The notes: generated from the sequence alone by a model not told the origin. A DNA stretch of 64,000 nucleotides from Mycetohabitans endofungorum (GCF_037477895.1 NZ_CP132744.1:1488001-1552000), one strand, 5' to 3'; positions 53,943 to 62,758 are shown, counted from the first letter of the stretch. Numbers and translations are program-made.

Positions 53943-56417
53943 CTATCGCTTCTTGCTGCGCGTGCGGCCATTGGCGGCCGTGCCGGCCGATGAACGTTTC
54001 TTCGCCGCGGCGCGGGCGGCGCGCGCCTCTTTGACGTGGGGACTTGGCGCAGACGCCGCCTGCTTCACATGCGAACCGCCATCGGATGCCACGAGCGAGC
54101 GCACGCGCGGCTCCTGCCCGTTAACGTTGACCGCAGCGCCACCGGTCGCCGGTATGCCGCGTGCGCCGGCACGCGCCCCCGGCTTGACCGACACCTCCCG
54201 CACCAGCCGAAAGTCGATCTTGCGCGCGTCCAGATCGACACGGCTCACTTGCACACGCACACGCTCGGACAGACGGAAGCGGATCCCGGTGCGCTCGCCA
54301 CGCAACTCATTCTTGATTTCGTCGTATTGGAAGTAGTCAGCGCCCAGTTCGGTGACATGGACCAAACCTTCGATGAACAGCGAATCCAATTGCACGAAAA
54401 TACCAAACGGCGTCACGCTGCTGATCATCCCGCCGTATTCCTCGCCCAGCTTGTCTCGCATGAAATAGCATTTGAGCCACGCTTCGACATCGCGCGAGGC
54501 CTCATCCGCGCGCCGCTCGTTGGCCGAACAATGCAGGCCGAGTTCCTCCCAGATAGCATCGTGCGAACGGCCCCCTGTATGCATGCGCTCGCCCTCTCGC
54601 TGCAACGCACGTGCTTGAGGCGCCAGCGAAGTGCTGAGCACGACGTCGCCGCAAAGTTGCGGCTGATATTTCTTGCCGGCCAGGATCGCACGAATCGCCC
54701 GGTGCGTAAGTAGATCCGGATAGCGACGGATCGGACTGGTGAAATGCGCATAAGCGTCATAGGCGAGGCCGAAGTGCCCGATATTGTCGGGACTGTAGAC
54801 CGCCTGTTGCATCGAGCGCAACAGCATCGTTTGCAGCATCGATGCGTCCGGACGCTCCCGCACCTGCTTCATCAAGGCCGCGTAGTCACTTGCATGTGGC
54901 TTATCGCCGCCGCCCAACGTCAGCCCGAAACCGCGCAGGAAGGTCCGAAGGTTCGCCAGCTTCTCCTCGGTCGGCCCCGCATGGATCCGATACAGCCCCG
55001 GATGCTTGTTGCGCTTGAGAAAATCGGCCGCGCACACATTGGCGGCCAGCATGCACTCTTCAATCAGCTTGTGCGCGTCGTTGCGCTGCCGCGGCAGGAT
55101 CTGCTCGATCTTGCCCTGGGCGTTGCACACGATATAGGTCTCGGTTGTATCGAACTCGATCGCGCCGCGCTTCTCGCGCGCCTGCAGTAACGTCTTGAAC
55201 ACGCCGTGCAAGTGCTGCAGGTGCGGCAGCAACGCGCCGCGCTGCGCCGCCTCGGGCCCCTTCGTGTTCGACAAGATGGCCGCCACCTCAGTGTACGTGA
55301 GCCGTGCGGCCGAATGCATCACAGCCGGATAGAACTGGTATGCCTTGATGTCGCCACGCGAATTGATCACCATGTCGCAGACAAGCGTGCAACGGTCCAC
55401 GTCCGGGTTCAGCGAACACAGCCCATTTGACAGTTTCTCGGGCAGCATCGGGATCACGCGGCGCGGGAAATACACCGACGTGCTACGCTCAAGCGCGTCA
55501 TGATCGAGGCCATCGCCATCGGTGACGTAGTGGGACACATCGGCGATCGCGACCAGCAAGCGAAAGCCGTTCTGCCGGCCAATCCGGATTGGCTCGCAAT
55601 AGACCGCGTCGTCGAAATCGCGCGCGTCCTCGCCGTCGATCGTCACGAGCGGCACATCACGCAAGTCCACGCGCTGGCGCAGATCCGCTGTGCGCACCTC
55701 GTCGGGCAGCTTGGCCGCCTGAGCCAGCGCCGCGTCCGAGAACCGGTGCGGCACGCCATACTTGCGCACAGCGATCTCGATTTCCATGCCGGGATCGTCG
55801 ATGTCGCCCAGCACCTCGACGATCTTACCGACCGGCTGCGAATGACGACTCGGGAAATCCGTTAACTCGATCGAGACGACCTGGCCGGACTTGGGCTTGA
55901 CCTTGCCCGTCTGCGTCACAAGGATGTCATGGCCGATCCGCTTGTCCTCCGGCGCAACGATCCATGCACCGTTCTCGTTCAGCAACCGGCCGATGATTCG
56001 CTTGTTCGCCCGCTCGGTGACTTCAACAATGTGGGCCTCCGGACGGCCGCGCCGGTCATAACCCGTCACGCGCGCAAGCACCCGGTCGTTGTGCATGACC
56101 TTCTGCATCTCTGCATTGGACAGGAATAGGTCGACACCGGCGTCATCGCGAATCAGGAAGCCGTAGCCGTCGCGATGGCCCTGAACGCGTCCGGCGACAA
56201 AGTTCGACGGATGCGTGAGCTGGTAATAGCCACGCTTGTCGAGCTTGATCTGGCCATCGCGCTCCATCGCGCCGAGGCGCTTGAAAAACCCTTCGCGCTC
56301 CTGGCGCTTGATCGCGAGTGCTTCGGCAATGTCATTGCCGGCAAGCGGCTGTTCGGTCGTGCGCAATACGCCGAGAATTTCTTCGCGGCTAGGAATCGGA
56401 TACGGGTATTTGCTCAA
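53943..56417 (-). CDS. rnr: Ribonuclease R
   Basis: 3'-5' exoribonuclease that degrades structured RNA. It has 824 residues from TTG 56415-56417 (SKYPYPIPSREEILGVLR); no ATG lies in frame before an upstream stop, and AAGG precedes the TTG. An N-terminal helix-turn-helix and two cold-shock domains precede the RNB catalytic domain with TIDGEDARDFDDAVY (metal-binding Asp residues). The S1 domain follows (IEGLVHVTELGADYF). The tail is Lys/Arg/Ala-rich (KKRSSAGTAANGRTRSKKR), as usual for the family. Confidence 0.96.
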   Translation of the reverse strand: MSKYPYPIPSREEILGVLRTTEQPLAGNDIAEALAIKRQEREGFFKRLGAMERDGQIKLDKRGYYQLTHPSNFVAGRVQGHRDGYGFLIRDDAGVDLFLSNAEMQKVMHNDRVLARVTGYDRRGRPEAHIVEVTERANKRIIGRLLNENGAWIVAPEDKRIGHDILVTQTGKVKPKSGQVVSIELTDFPSRHSQPVGKIVEVLGDIDDPGMEIEIAVRKYGVPHRFSDAALAQAAKLPDEVRTADLRQRVDLRDVPLVTIDGEDARDFDDAVYCEPIRIGRQNGFRLLVAIADVSHYVTDGDGLDHDALERSTSVYFPRRVIPMLPEKLSNGLCSLNPDVDRCTLVCDMVINSRGDIKAYQFYPAVMHSAARLTYTEVAAILSNTKGPEAAQRGALLPHLQHLHGVFKTLLQAREKRGAIEFDTTETYIVCNAQGKIEQILPRQRNDAHKLIEECMLAANVCAADFLKRNKHPGLYRIHAGPTEEKLANLRTFLRGFGLTLGGGDKPHASDYAALMKQVRERPDASMLQTMLLRSMQQAVYSPDNIGHFGLAYDAYAHFTSPIRRYPDLLTHRAIRAILAGKKYQPQLCGDVVLSTSLAPQARALQREGERMHTGGRSHDAIWEELGLHCSANERRADEASRDVEAWLKCYFMRDKLGEEYGGMISSVTPFGIFVQLDSLFIEGLVHVTELGADYFQYDEIKNELRGERTGIRFRLSERVRVQVSRVDLDARKIDFRLVREVSVKPGARAGARGIPATGGAAVNVNGQEPRVRSLVASDGGSHVKQAASAPSPHVKEARAARAAAKKRSSAGTAANGRTRSKKR

Positions 56418-56644
56418 AGCCTTGTCGATGAATGGTTATCGTGAATGCGCGCGACGCACGGATTGGCGTGTCACGCATCGTCACTGCCCGACCGATGCAC
56501 AGTGGCGCCGGCCAACTCACTGGAGAATGATTCTAACACCGGGTTTGGCCAATGCAGGGCTGATGCGCTTGGTGCGCCGGCGCGGCGGACAGCGCGCACG
56601 TTGACACCGGTGAACCACCGGCTTACCGCTGGCCGGCTGAAAAG

Positions 56645-56682
56645 ACAAAAAACCCCGTAAGACCTTTATCTTACGGGGTTTC
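56645..56682 (-). terminator. Rho-independent terminator after tRNA-Leu
   Basis: Minus strand: a perfect 12-base stem AAACCCCGTAAG-N8-CTTACGGGGTTT followed by TTTTGTCTTTT, 37 bases past the tRNA 3' end. It also insulates rnr from the tRNA unit. Confidence 0.92.
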
Positions 56683-56718
56683 TCGTACCACTTCGTCGTA
56701 TCACGACAGCGCAACCGT

Positions 56719-56803
<85 letters not shown>

Positions 56804-56833
56804 GGCTTTGCTGCGTAATCAGCGAAGAACGCT

Positions 56834-56862
56834 ATTATGCTGATCTGTCTCCATAGTGTCAA
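56834..56862 (-). promoter_or_regulatory. Strong sigma-70 promoter of tRNA-Leu
   Basis: Minus strand: -35 TTGACA (56857-56862, perfect), 17-base spacer, -10 CATAAT (56834-56839). The start would be near 56827, giving about a 24-base leader to the mature tRNA. AT-rich sequence just upstream could be an UP element. Confidence 0.85.
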
Positions 56863-57083
56863 CAATTACATAAAAAATTGTCGTGAGCGCATGAATTGTC
56901 CGAGTCTATAGCACGTAGTGTGTCCGGTTTTTGGGTGTTGTATGGAGCCACGCGTCAGTGATCGGGTCATTCGCGTGGACGCCGAGCGAAACGGGTGACG
57001 CGGGCCGCGCGGCCCACGCCGGCCGCAGCCATTTCTCGGCCAATGGCCGCAGCAAGATAGGATTGCCGTTGATCGCACATACG

Positions 57084-57370
57084 CCCGCTCCGGGCTGTGG
57101 GCGTATCGGGCATGTCCAGCGGCATACGGGCCACTGCAAGTCAGCCTCGATCTGCGGGCTACCCATGCGATCGACCTATTCATCTATCAGATCGTGCGAG
57201 AGACCGGCTCACTGTACGCAGCGCTAGGCGGACTCGACGCATTGGTCTTCACTGCTGGCATCGACGAACGCGCGAAGCCAGTGCGCGCCCGCGACGCATT
57301 TCGCTGGCTCAGCGTCGAAGTGGATGCGCCGACGCCAACCGAGCGGATAGCCCGTGCATCTCCGCACTGA
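57084..57370 (+). pseudogene. Acetate kinase C-terminal remnant
   Basis: Three frame-shifted pieces match the C-terminal third of acetate kinase: RSGL then, one base short, GVSGMSSGIRA (57100 on; family SGLLGVSGxSSDxR), then in another frame AIDLFIYQIVRETGSL, GGLDALVFTAGIDE and LSVEVD, ending at TGA 57368-57370. The N-terminal two thirds are missing. Once part of acetyl-phosphate/acetate metabolism, often linked to low-oxygen growth; now clearly dead. Confidence 0.8.
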
Positions 57371-57420
57371 AACCAGCGCGCGTCGCGTCCAGCCCCCCTC
57401 CCCGACATGAGATGCTGCAC

Positions 57421-58863
57421 TCAACGCACTGCAAGCAATGGCTCAAGCGTGCGGGCCGTGCCGGCCAGTGAACGCAGCCACGTATGGTGCAGGTGTTGAT
57501 AACGGTCAAAAATGCCGCATAAATTGCCCAAACGCACGCGCCCTGCCTCGGTCGTCTCGATGAAATTGTCCTCTAATGACAGCAGGCCGGCATTCGCGCA
57601 GCGGCACAGCACGCGGATCTCGTTAGCGAAATAGTCGGAAAACTCAATGTTGTGTGCCAGTTCGATCGCCTGCCGGTCAATAAAAAAATTGGTGGCCAGC
57701 GACTGGATGACCGTGCGACGGATCGCGTCGTCGGCCGACAAGCGCCATCCGCGCAAGCCGGGCGCGTAGACTTTGCGCCCTGCGATAGAACGCACGGGGA
57801 CGGACGGGACTTCCTCCAGGTGCTGAAAATAGGCGTCGGCGGTGGCGCCGATCGCCCCCGGCCCGAGCGGCACAACACATTGCGTCGCACGCGAGGACAA
57901 ACCGAACGGCTTGCATACGAGACGGCCAAACCGCTGCGCCGACACCAACGGATCGTCGCGCTGCGCGTAGTCGTCGATACCCAATTGCACGTAGCCGCAC
58001 GCATGCAGCCGCTCGACCAGCGCCACTCGCTCGGCGAGCACATCGGCGCGTGTGCAACGCGTTTGCAGACGGATCCGCGTGGCACGCGCGGCGATCAATG
58101 CATCGAGCGTCTGGAGCGTGCCCGGCGATTGCGGCGCGCCCGGCGCGATGCCGCGCGGGCCGCATGGACCTGCACCGTACTCGAGCACCGCTCCTACGGA
58201 TGCAAAACCGTGTGTGCGGGCCAGCGCGACGAGCTCGGGCAAACGCCACTGCTCGGCGTCCATTGGCCCCTGCTCGCCCACGTTCGGGGATAGCGCCGAC
58301 GACCGCATGCCCCCACCAATGCCGTCAAGCCGCTGCATCGGCGCTGCGCCGCCGCGCAGTTCGAGATGCGCGAAGCCGCTCAATATCAACGTGTCGAGTA
58401 ACGTCTCGTCGTGTGCGGCACGCCAATCGAGCGAGACCGACCAGCGGGCATCGCGCGCGAACGTGAACCGCTGCCGCAGCAACGCAACGAGCCGCGCGGT
58501 GCCGCTTGCCCCGAGCAAGCCGAGTTCGCCGCTCCAGTGCAACTCCGCGACGCCGGATCGCGCCGGGTCCCATTGCCGGTGAAACGCGATGTCGTCGTCG
58601 ATGCGGCGCGCAAACGCCAGATAGGCGGCATTACCGGGGGCAAGCGCCGGTATGACAACCGACAGCGCGATATGCGCCTTGTCCGTCCCCGCCCCGTCGA
58701 TCAAGCCAGTGCCGCTGATGGGCGACACACTGGCGTAGCAGGCCGCCAGCGCCACTTCGTCGAACGCGCCGACGAACCACCCGCGTTCCGGATAAGTCGC
58801 GTAACGGCGTAGTGCGTGCGGGTCCGCCTCACCAAGCATCGCGTCGCTCGTGCGCCCCTTCAA
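57421..58863 (-). CDS. HemN-family paralogue lacking the radical-SAM cysteine motif
   Basis: Start chosen at TTG 58861-58863: it has AAAAGGAG nine bases upstream and its TTG overlaps the TGA of the CydX-like gene (TTGA), implying coupling; ATG 58837-58839 is the alternative. It has 480 residues. The C-terminal half is clearly like oxygen-independent coproporphyrinogen III oxidase (GYVQLGIDDYAQRDDPLVSA, LSADDAIRRTVIQSLATNF, FSDYFANEI, VRLGNLCGIFDRYQ), and the N-terminus has RRYATYPERGWFVGAF like the RYTSYP box. Where HemN has HIPFCxxxCxxC, this protein has VVIPALAPGNAAY: none of the three iron-sulfur cysteines remains. It probably cannot bind a 4Fe-4S cluster. Other HemN motifs (GGGTPT) are also lost. 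Possible pseudoenzyme or heme-binding protein, or a decaying gene. Confidence 0.85.
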   Translation of the reverse strand: MKGRTSDAMLGEADPHALRRYATYPERGWFVGAFDEVALAACYASVSPISGTGLIDGAGTDKAHIALSVVIPALAPGNAAYLAFARRIDDDIAFHRQWDPARSGVAELHWSGELGLLGASGTARLVALLRQRFTFARDARWSVSLDWRAAHDETLLDTLILSGFAHLELRGGAAPMQRLDGIGGGMRSSALSPNVGEQGPMDAEQWRLPELVALARTHGFASVGAVLEYGAGPCGPRGIAPGAPQSPGTLQTLDALIAARATRIRLQTRCTRADVLAERVALVERLHACGYVQLGIDDYAQRDDPLVSAQRFGRLVCKPFGLSSRATQCVVPLGPGAIGATADAYFQHLEEVPSVPVRSIAGRKVYAPGLRGWRLSADDAIRRTVIQSLATNFFIDRQAIELAHNIEFSDYFANEIRVLCRCANAGLLSLEDNFIETTEAGRVRLGNLCGIFDRYQHLHHTWLRSLAGTARTLEPLLAVR

Positions 58864-59015
58864 GATCCTGTTCTCCTTTTCGACTCCTCCGTCGGCGCAA
58901 TTCGCCCGGGACAGGGGGTGCGCATCGAACCCCGATTCGTCTCGAACCACATCGCACTGGCAAAGCCCGCGCACAGCGCCGCACCCACACCGATCATCCA
59001 CGTCAAATAACTCAT
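58860..59015 (-). CDS. CydX/YbgT-like small membrane protein
   Basis: A 51-residue protein from ATG 59013-59015, with GAGGGA just upstream. Residues 1-24 (MSYLTWMIGVGAALCAGF then ASAMWFE) match the CydX pattern (W/Y-x-x-W-I/M-L/I-G ... A-M-W-Y/F-E), the single-helix subunit that stabilises cytochrome bd oxidase. It continues with a basic tail. In other bacteria cydX follows cydAB; here no cydA or cydB is in the window, so it is an orphan or works with an oxidase encoded elsewhere. The stop codon overlaps the start of the HemN-like gene. Confidence 0.7.
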   Translation of the reverse strand: MSYLTWMIGVGAALCAGFASAMWFETNRGSMRTPCPGRIAPTEESKRRTGS

Positions 59016-59138
59016 TTTTCCCTCTGGCATACGCCTCGTGAACTGGTTCGCCGCCCGGCAGGCTGGCTCGCCGGATGCCCGTCGTACAAAGCCGCAACCT
59101 CGACAAGCGCAGCACCGCGTATCGCGTGCCGGTGCGCC

Positions 59139-59152
59139 ATGATGCAAATCAA
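59139..59152. promoter_or_regulatory. Near-consensus FNR/Anr box 3
   Basis: ATGAT-GCAA-ATCAA; read on the minus strand TTGAT-TTGC-ATCAT, nine of ten conserved positions. About 124-137 bases upstream of the CydX-like start. Confidence 0.5.
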
Positions 59153-59245
59153 TAAGCATTGCGGTAACCAGCCATCCGAGCACACGACGCAAACACAAGT
59201 ATTCGTTCCGCGTATCAATGATCGCCTCAATCCGCGCCCGGGCCC

Positions 59246-59259
59246 TTGACTGAAATCAA
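59246..59259. promoter_or_regulatory. FNR/Anr box 1
   Basis: TTGAC-TGAA-ATCAA, a match to the TTGAY-N4-RTCAA consensus of the oxygen-sensing FNR/Anr regulators. In the divergent gap between the CydX/HemN-like genes and the CBS-BON pseudogene. Confidence 0.7.
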
Positions 59260-59298
59260 TCACACGTCGCACACCGACACGCCGCCTCAAGGCGAGGC

Positions 59299-59312
59299 TT
59301 GATTTCGATCAA
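59299..59312. promoter_or_regulatory. FNR/Anr box 2
   Basis: TTGAT-TTCG-ATCAA, a perfect palindromic FNR/Anr site 101-114 bases upstream of the CBS-domain ATG. A start point about 41 bases on (near 59347) would fit class II activation of the plus-strand gene, though the -10 is poor. Confidence 0.75.
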
Positions 59313-59412
59313 CTCAACCGCCCGCGCCAACTGACAAGCTATCCGTGGCAATCTGATTCTTTTGCAATTTGGTTCTTTTTTGAGAGGACACGACCTTTGA
59401 GAGAACACGACC

Positions 59413-59850
59413 ATGAAAGCCATCGACATGATGACTAGGGGCGTCATTACCGTGACGCCTGCCATGACGGTGCGCGATGCCGCCAAGATGTTAGTTGAGC
59501 ACCCTATCGGCGGCGTGCCGGTGGTTGACGACGCGGGCGTGCTGGTCGGCATACTCAGCGAGGCGGATTAATGGCATCGCAGCGAACTACGCCCGGATGA
59601 ACAGCATCGAAAGATACGTCGCCACCGGGCGCATCGGCAAGCGACGCGAAATTGCGCGCGAGGTTGAGGGGTGAGTTGGCGGACCGCAAGTGGACGTTTG
59701 CAAAGCACAATACCCTCATGTGCAACGGGATCGTTCACCTGTGGGGCTAGCAATGGCGCGATGACGAAATCAGGGCGATGCGCGTCGCCGCGCAGAACAT
59801 CCCCGGCGTCAACGCCGTCGAGGACCACTGCGTACCGTACCCGCTAGTGC
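59413..59850 (+). pseudogene. CBS-BON domain protein, broken
   Basis: ATG 59413 opens MKAIDMMTRGVITVTPAMTV, a CBS domain (GGVPVVDDAGVLVGILSEAD), but TAA at 59569-59571 stops it after 52 residues. The reading would continue WHRSEL, where intact relatives have LLRRxEL. From 59673 another frame holds a BON domain (ELADRKWTFAKHNTLMCNG, then after a TAG at 59748-59750 EIRAMRVAAQNIPGVNAVED). So there are two stops and a frameshift, and the second CBS repeat is missing. Such CBS-BON proteins are commonly oxygen-regulated in this family, and an FNR site lies upstream. Confidence 0.8.
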
Positions 59851-60004
59851 CCGTGGTGCAACACAGCACGCCGCCGTGTTGCGGCGCTGCGCCGAGCGTG
59901 CGGCCCGCCGCTGTCGCCAGCGCGCCGGCGGCGGCTGGTGCGCCATAGGAGGCGAGCATCCGAATGAAGCCGCGCCGGCTCGGCGAGCTGCTGGCCCTGT
60001 CCAT
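59747..60004 (-). pseudogene. Truncated gene for a Tat-exported protein
   Basis: ATG 60002-60004, with AAGGA upstream, encodes a clear twin-arginine signal peptide (SPSRRGFIRMLASYGAPAAA then GALATAAGRTLGAA). After about residue 45 the frame runs antisense through the BON remnant, so the mature protein is lost. Probably a deletion joined this start to the CBS-BON remnant near 59870. The original protein cannot be told. Confidence 0.55.
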
Positions 60005-60035
60005 GAGTGGGTTCCTTGGGTGCCCGTAGCAAGCG

Positions 60036-60548
60036 TCAACGCTTGGCGTCGTCGCGCTCGCCCGCGGAACGAGCCAGGTAGGCGGTCACGACGTCCGGTA
60101 AGTTGTCATGCAGCCAGCGTGCCATCTCGACCTCCTGCGGCAGGATTTGCTCGCAGCAACGTTGCGTCTCCGCGTCTCCGGCCACGCGGGCGGCCGCAAT
60201 CAATGCCGTGTACGCGGCAATTTCAATGTGCTCGAACACATAACTGGCCATGCTGCCCTTGACTACCTCATCGGTGACGGTCATCCCACCGAGCGCCTGC
60301 CCAAACGCGGCAGCCCGGGCGGCAAGGTTCTTGATCGTCGATGGGCTGCTGCCCAGCCGGTCCAAGCACTGTTCGAGCAGCTTTTGCTGGGACAGCGTCT
60401 CGTCAATGTGCTGCTCGATGCGCTGTTTGAGCTTGGGATAATGTTCTAGCCTCGACGCTTGCGCCTTGAGCATCGACTCCGCATGCTGCTCCATCGCATA
60501 GGCATCCTTCAACCAATCAATCATATGTTCGCGTGGGCTCGTCATCAT
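60036..60548 (-). CDS. YciE/YciF-type ferritin-like protein (DUF892)
   Basis: A 170-residue protein from ATG 60546-60548 with GAGGAAAA upstream. It is all-helical with ferritin-like features: DWLKDAYAMEQHAESML, a His/Glu-rich second helix (LKQRIEQHIDETLSQQ) and FEHIEIAAYTALIAAA, supplying Glu/His residues for a di-iron site. Members are stress-induced and their exact reaction is not settled. A 402-base gap without clear features separates it from mipA. Confidence 0.92.
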   Translation of the reverse strand: MMTSPREHMIDWLKDAYAMEQHAESMLKAQASRLEHYPKLKQRIEQHIDETLSQQKLLEQCLDRLGSSPSTIKNLAARAAAFGQALGGMTVTDEVVKGSMASYVFEHIEIAAYTALIAAARVAGDAETQRCCEQILPQEVEMARWLHDNLPDVVTAYLARSAGERDDAKR

Positions 60549-60950
60549 GTTTTCCTCGCCGGTACCGCACCGTATAGCGCGCCGCGCGACATGCGCGGCA
60601 CATCGGTGTGCGCAACCGTCATACCCGGCAGGACGCGGTGGCCTCTGCGTGGCATCCGATACAGGCCGCTCATCGCGATCGACTTGTTCTGGCAATAGTA
60701 CGGTGCGCAATCAACCAGTGCCGGCCCGAGAAGCCAGGTAAGCGGGCGTGTGGCCTGGCGCGAGACAACGCCCCATGACGGCAAATTTTTCACTACACTG
60801 CGCTGTCGTTGCCGCATCCAGTCTTCGCCGCAAACTGCACATGGCGGTACCCCAGCGAGGCTGCAACGCAATACAGGGACGGGACGGCCCTGCGTCCAGC
60901 TGGCACAGTATGTGCTCACCTCGCTCGTCCGCTTAACAATCGGAGATTCA
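60549..60950. other. Divergent intergenic region
   Basis: 402 bases between the ferritin-like gene and the MipA-family gene. I see no gene, no FNR box and no clear sigma-70 promoter; both promoters are presumably here. Confidence 0.4.
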
Positions 60951-61859
60951 ATGGCGCTCGACATCTGCAATGCGAAGCAACGACCCTGCTCAATGCGTTG
61001 CGTTCGCGGCTCACTGCGACGGGATGCCATCCTGTTTGCCGCAGCCGCAATGGCATTGACGATTTACACTGCGCCGACGCAGGCGCAAACCCCGTCGCCG
61101 CTGGGCGAATGGCAGTATTCGGCTGGTGTTCCACTACAAAAACTGTACATGTCCTCCATTCCAGAGTGGCAAGCGAGGATCGGCATTGGCTCGACATTCG
61201 CGCCGCGCTATGAGGGTGAGAATCGGTATCGCCCGTTAGTCGGCCCCAGCGTGGACGTGCGCTACCGCGACCTTGCGTTCTTATCGACCGGCGAAGGCAT
61301 CGGCGTCAATGTGCTGCACGGTCCGAATTGGCGCGTGAGCGTCGCGGCAGCATACGATCTTGGCCGGCGCGCGCACGACGACCCATCGCGGCTGGCTGGT
61401 CTGGATAACATCAACCCGGCACCAGAAATGAAAATCGCCGCCGAGTACGTGGTCTCAAAAGCGTTTCCGCTGACGCTCCGGGGCGTAGCCACACGCAGCT
61501 TTGGCGGCTCGAACGGTTGGACGTTCGATCTGGGCACCTACATGCCCCTACCGGGGAGTTCAGAAAAGTTCTATTGGTTCGCGGGTCCGTCCGCGACATT
61601 TGCAGACTCGAAGTACATGAACAGTTGGTTCGGCGTGACTGCCGATCAGGCCGTGCGCTCCGGATATCGCCGCTATGACGCAAGCGCCGGACTGAAGTCG
61701 GCGGGCTTCGGCATCACGATGGTTTACTTCGTAAATAAACATTGGTTCGTCAGCGCCGACGGCGCCTTCAAGCGTATGCTGGGAAGCACAGTGGACAGTC
61801 CGCTCACACGATCTCGGCTCAACGGCGTCTGCGACGTGTCGATTAACTACCAGTTCTAA
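60951..61859 (+). CDS. MipA/OmpV-family outer-membrane protein
   Basis: A 302-residue protein from ATG 60951 with GGAG six bases upstream. A long signal sequence (DAILFAAAAMALTIYTAPTQA, preceded by a charged stretch) suggests cleavage near residue 45. The mature part is a beta-barrel of MltA-interacting protein type (RIGIGSTFAPRYEGENRYR, VGPSVDVRYRDLAFLSTGEG, GFGITMVYFVNKHWFVSADG) and ends in Phe. Members scaffold peptidoglycan hydrolases or act as porins; role here unknown. Confidence 0.9.
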   Translation: MALDICNAKQRPCSMRCVRGSLRRDAILFAAAAMALTIYTAPTQAQTPSPLGEWQYSAGVPLQKLYMSSIPEWQARIGIGSTFAPRYEGENRYRPLVGPSVDVRYRDLAFLSTGEGIGVNVLHGPNWRVSVAAAYDLGRRAHDDPSRLAGLDNINPAPEMKIAAEYVVSKAFPLTLRGVATRSFGGSNGWTFDLGTYMPLPGSSEKFYWFAGPSATFADSKYMNSWFGVTADQAVRSGYRRYDASAGLKSAGFGITMVYFVNKHWFVSADGAFKRMLGSTVDSPLTRSRLNGVCDVSINYQF

Positions 61860-62038
61860 CGACGCGGTCTCCTAACATCTCGATCTCGCCAGATAAGCCG
61901 ATGCGCGCTTGCAGCGGCGCGCAATAACCATGCAATAACCGGCGGTAACGGCTCGGCAGCCGCCGCTACACACACCGAGTCTGTCGCGCCGGGCCTGCGC
62001 CCGTTACCGTACGGGCACAGGCTGGCCTGCGTCGCAGC

Positions 62039-62572
62039 TTACTCGGCAACCCCCAACTTTTGTGCAAGCTTCTGCGACATCAAGTAATGCTCTCTGAGGG
62101 TGGGCAGAGCTTTTAGCGCTGCTTCTTTCAACGACGGATTTTCCCCCTCCTTGGCCTCTTTCTCAAATGCGGCGATGGCTTGGCGGTGCGCCTCCAGACC
62201 CACTTTACGCACGTACGCATGGTCGAAGTCCGAGCCCGTCAACGGCTTAAGTGACTCGAGTAGCGCAATGTCGGAGTTGTCCTTAGGCACTTCCACACCA
62301 TGAGGTGCCACCGCTTTCAGCTGCACCGTCAGCCTCATATGATCGGCGATCATGTGGCGCGCAAAGGATCTAACGTCTGGGTTACTCGTATTCTTATGCG
62401 CCATCTTCCCCGCATCGATCTCGGTTGACGATGACATCGTGGCCGCCTGTATGAAGTCACGGTCCGCGCTTGACAGCGGGTTCGCGGCCGTCGTTGACGC
62501 AGCCTGCGTTTGAGCATGAACCACCGGAGTAAGCACCAGCGCACCAATACAAGCGAGTGTAGTTAACTTCAT
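62039..62572 (-). CDS. DUF4142 periplasmic protein
   Basis: A 177-residue protein from ATG 62570-62572 with GGAG nine bases upstream. Signal peptide KLTTLACIGALVLTPVVHAQ, then a four-helix bundle with the family's LSSADRDFIQAA, DVRSFARHMIADHMRLT and DFDHAYVRKVGLEAHRQAIA, His/Glu-rich like ferritin-fold proteins. Function of the family is not known; often stress-related. Confidence 0.92.
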   Translation of the reverse strand: MKLTTLACIGALVLTPVVHAQTQAASTTAANPLSSADRDFIQAATMSSSTEIDAGKMAHKNTSNPDVRSFARHMIADHMRLTVQLKAVAPHGVEVPKDNSDIALLESLKPLTGSDFDHAYVRKVGLEAHRQAIAAFEKEAKEGENPSLKEAALKALPTLREHYLMSQKLAQKLGVAE

Positions 62573-62758
62573 TATGGATTCTCCAATTAAAGTGGCATGA
62601 GTGAGCCTGGCCGTAGCCCCACCGCGGCTCGGCTACGACAGTAGCAAGTGCCGTGCCGCAACAACACCTAAAGCCACTGCAACAGCACGCACCTCATTTG
62701 AGACGCTCACGGGTTATTGCGCAGCGTGGCAGCCACCCGCGGCCTCGCGGCCGCCATG

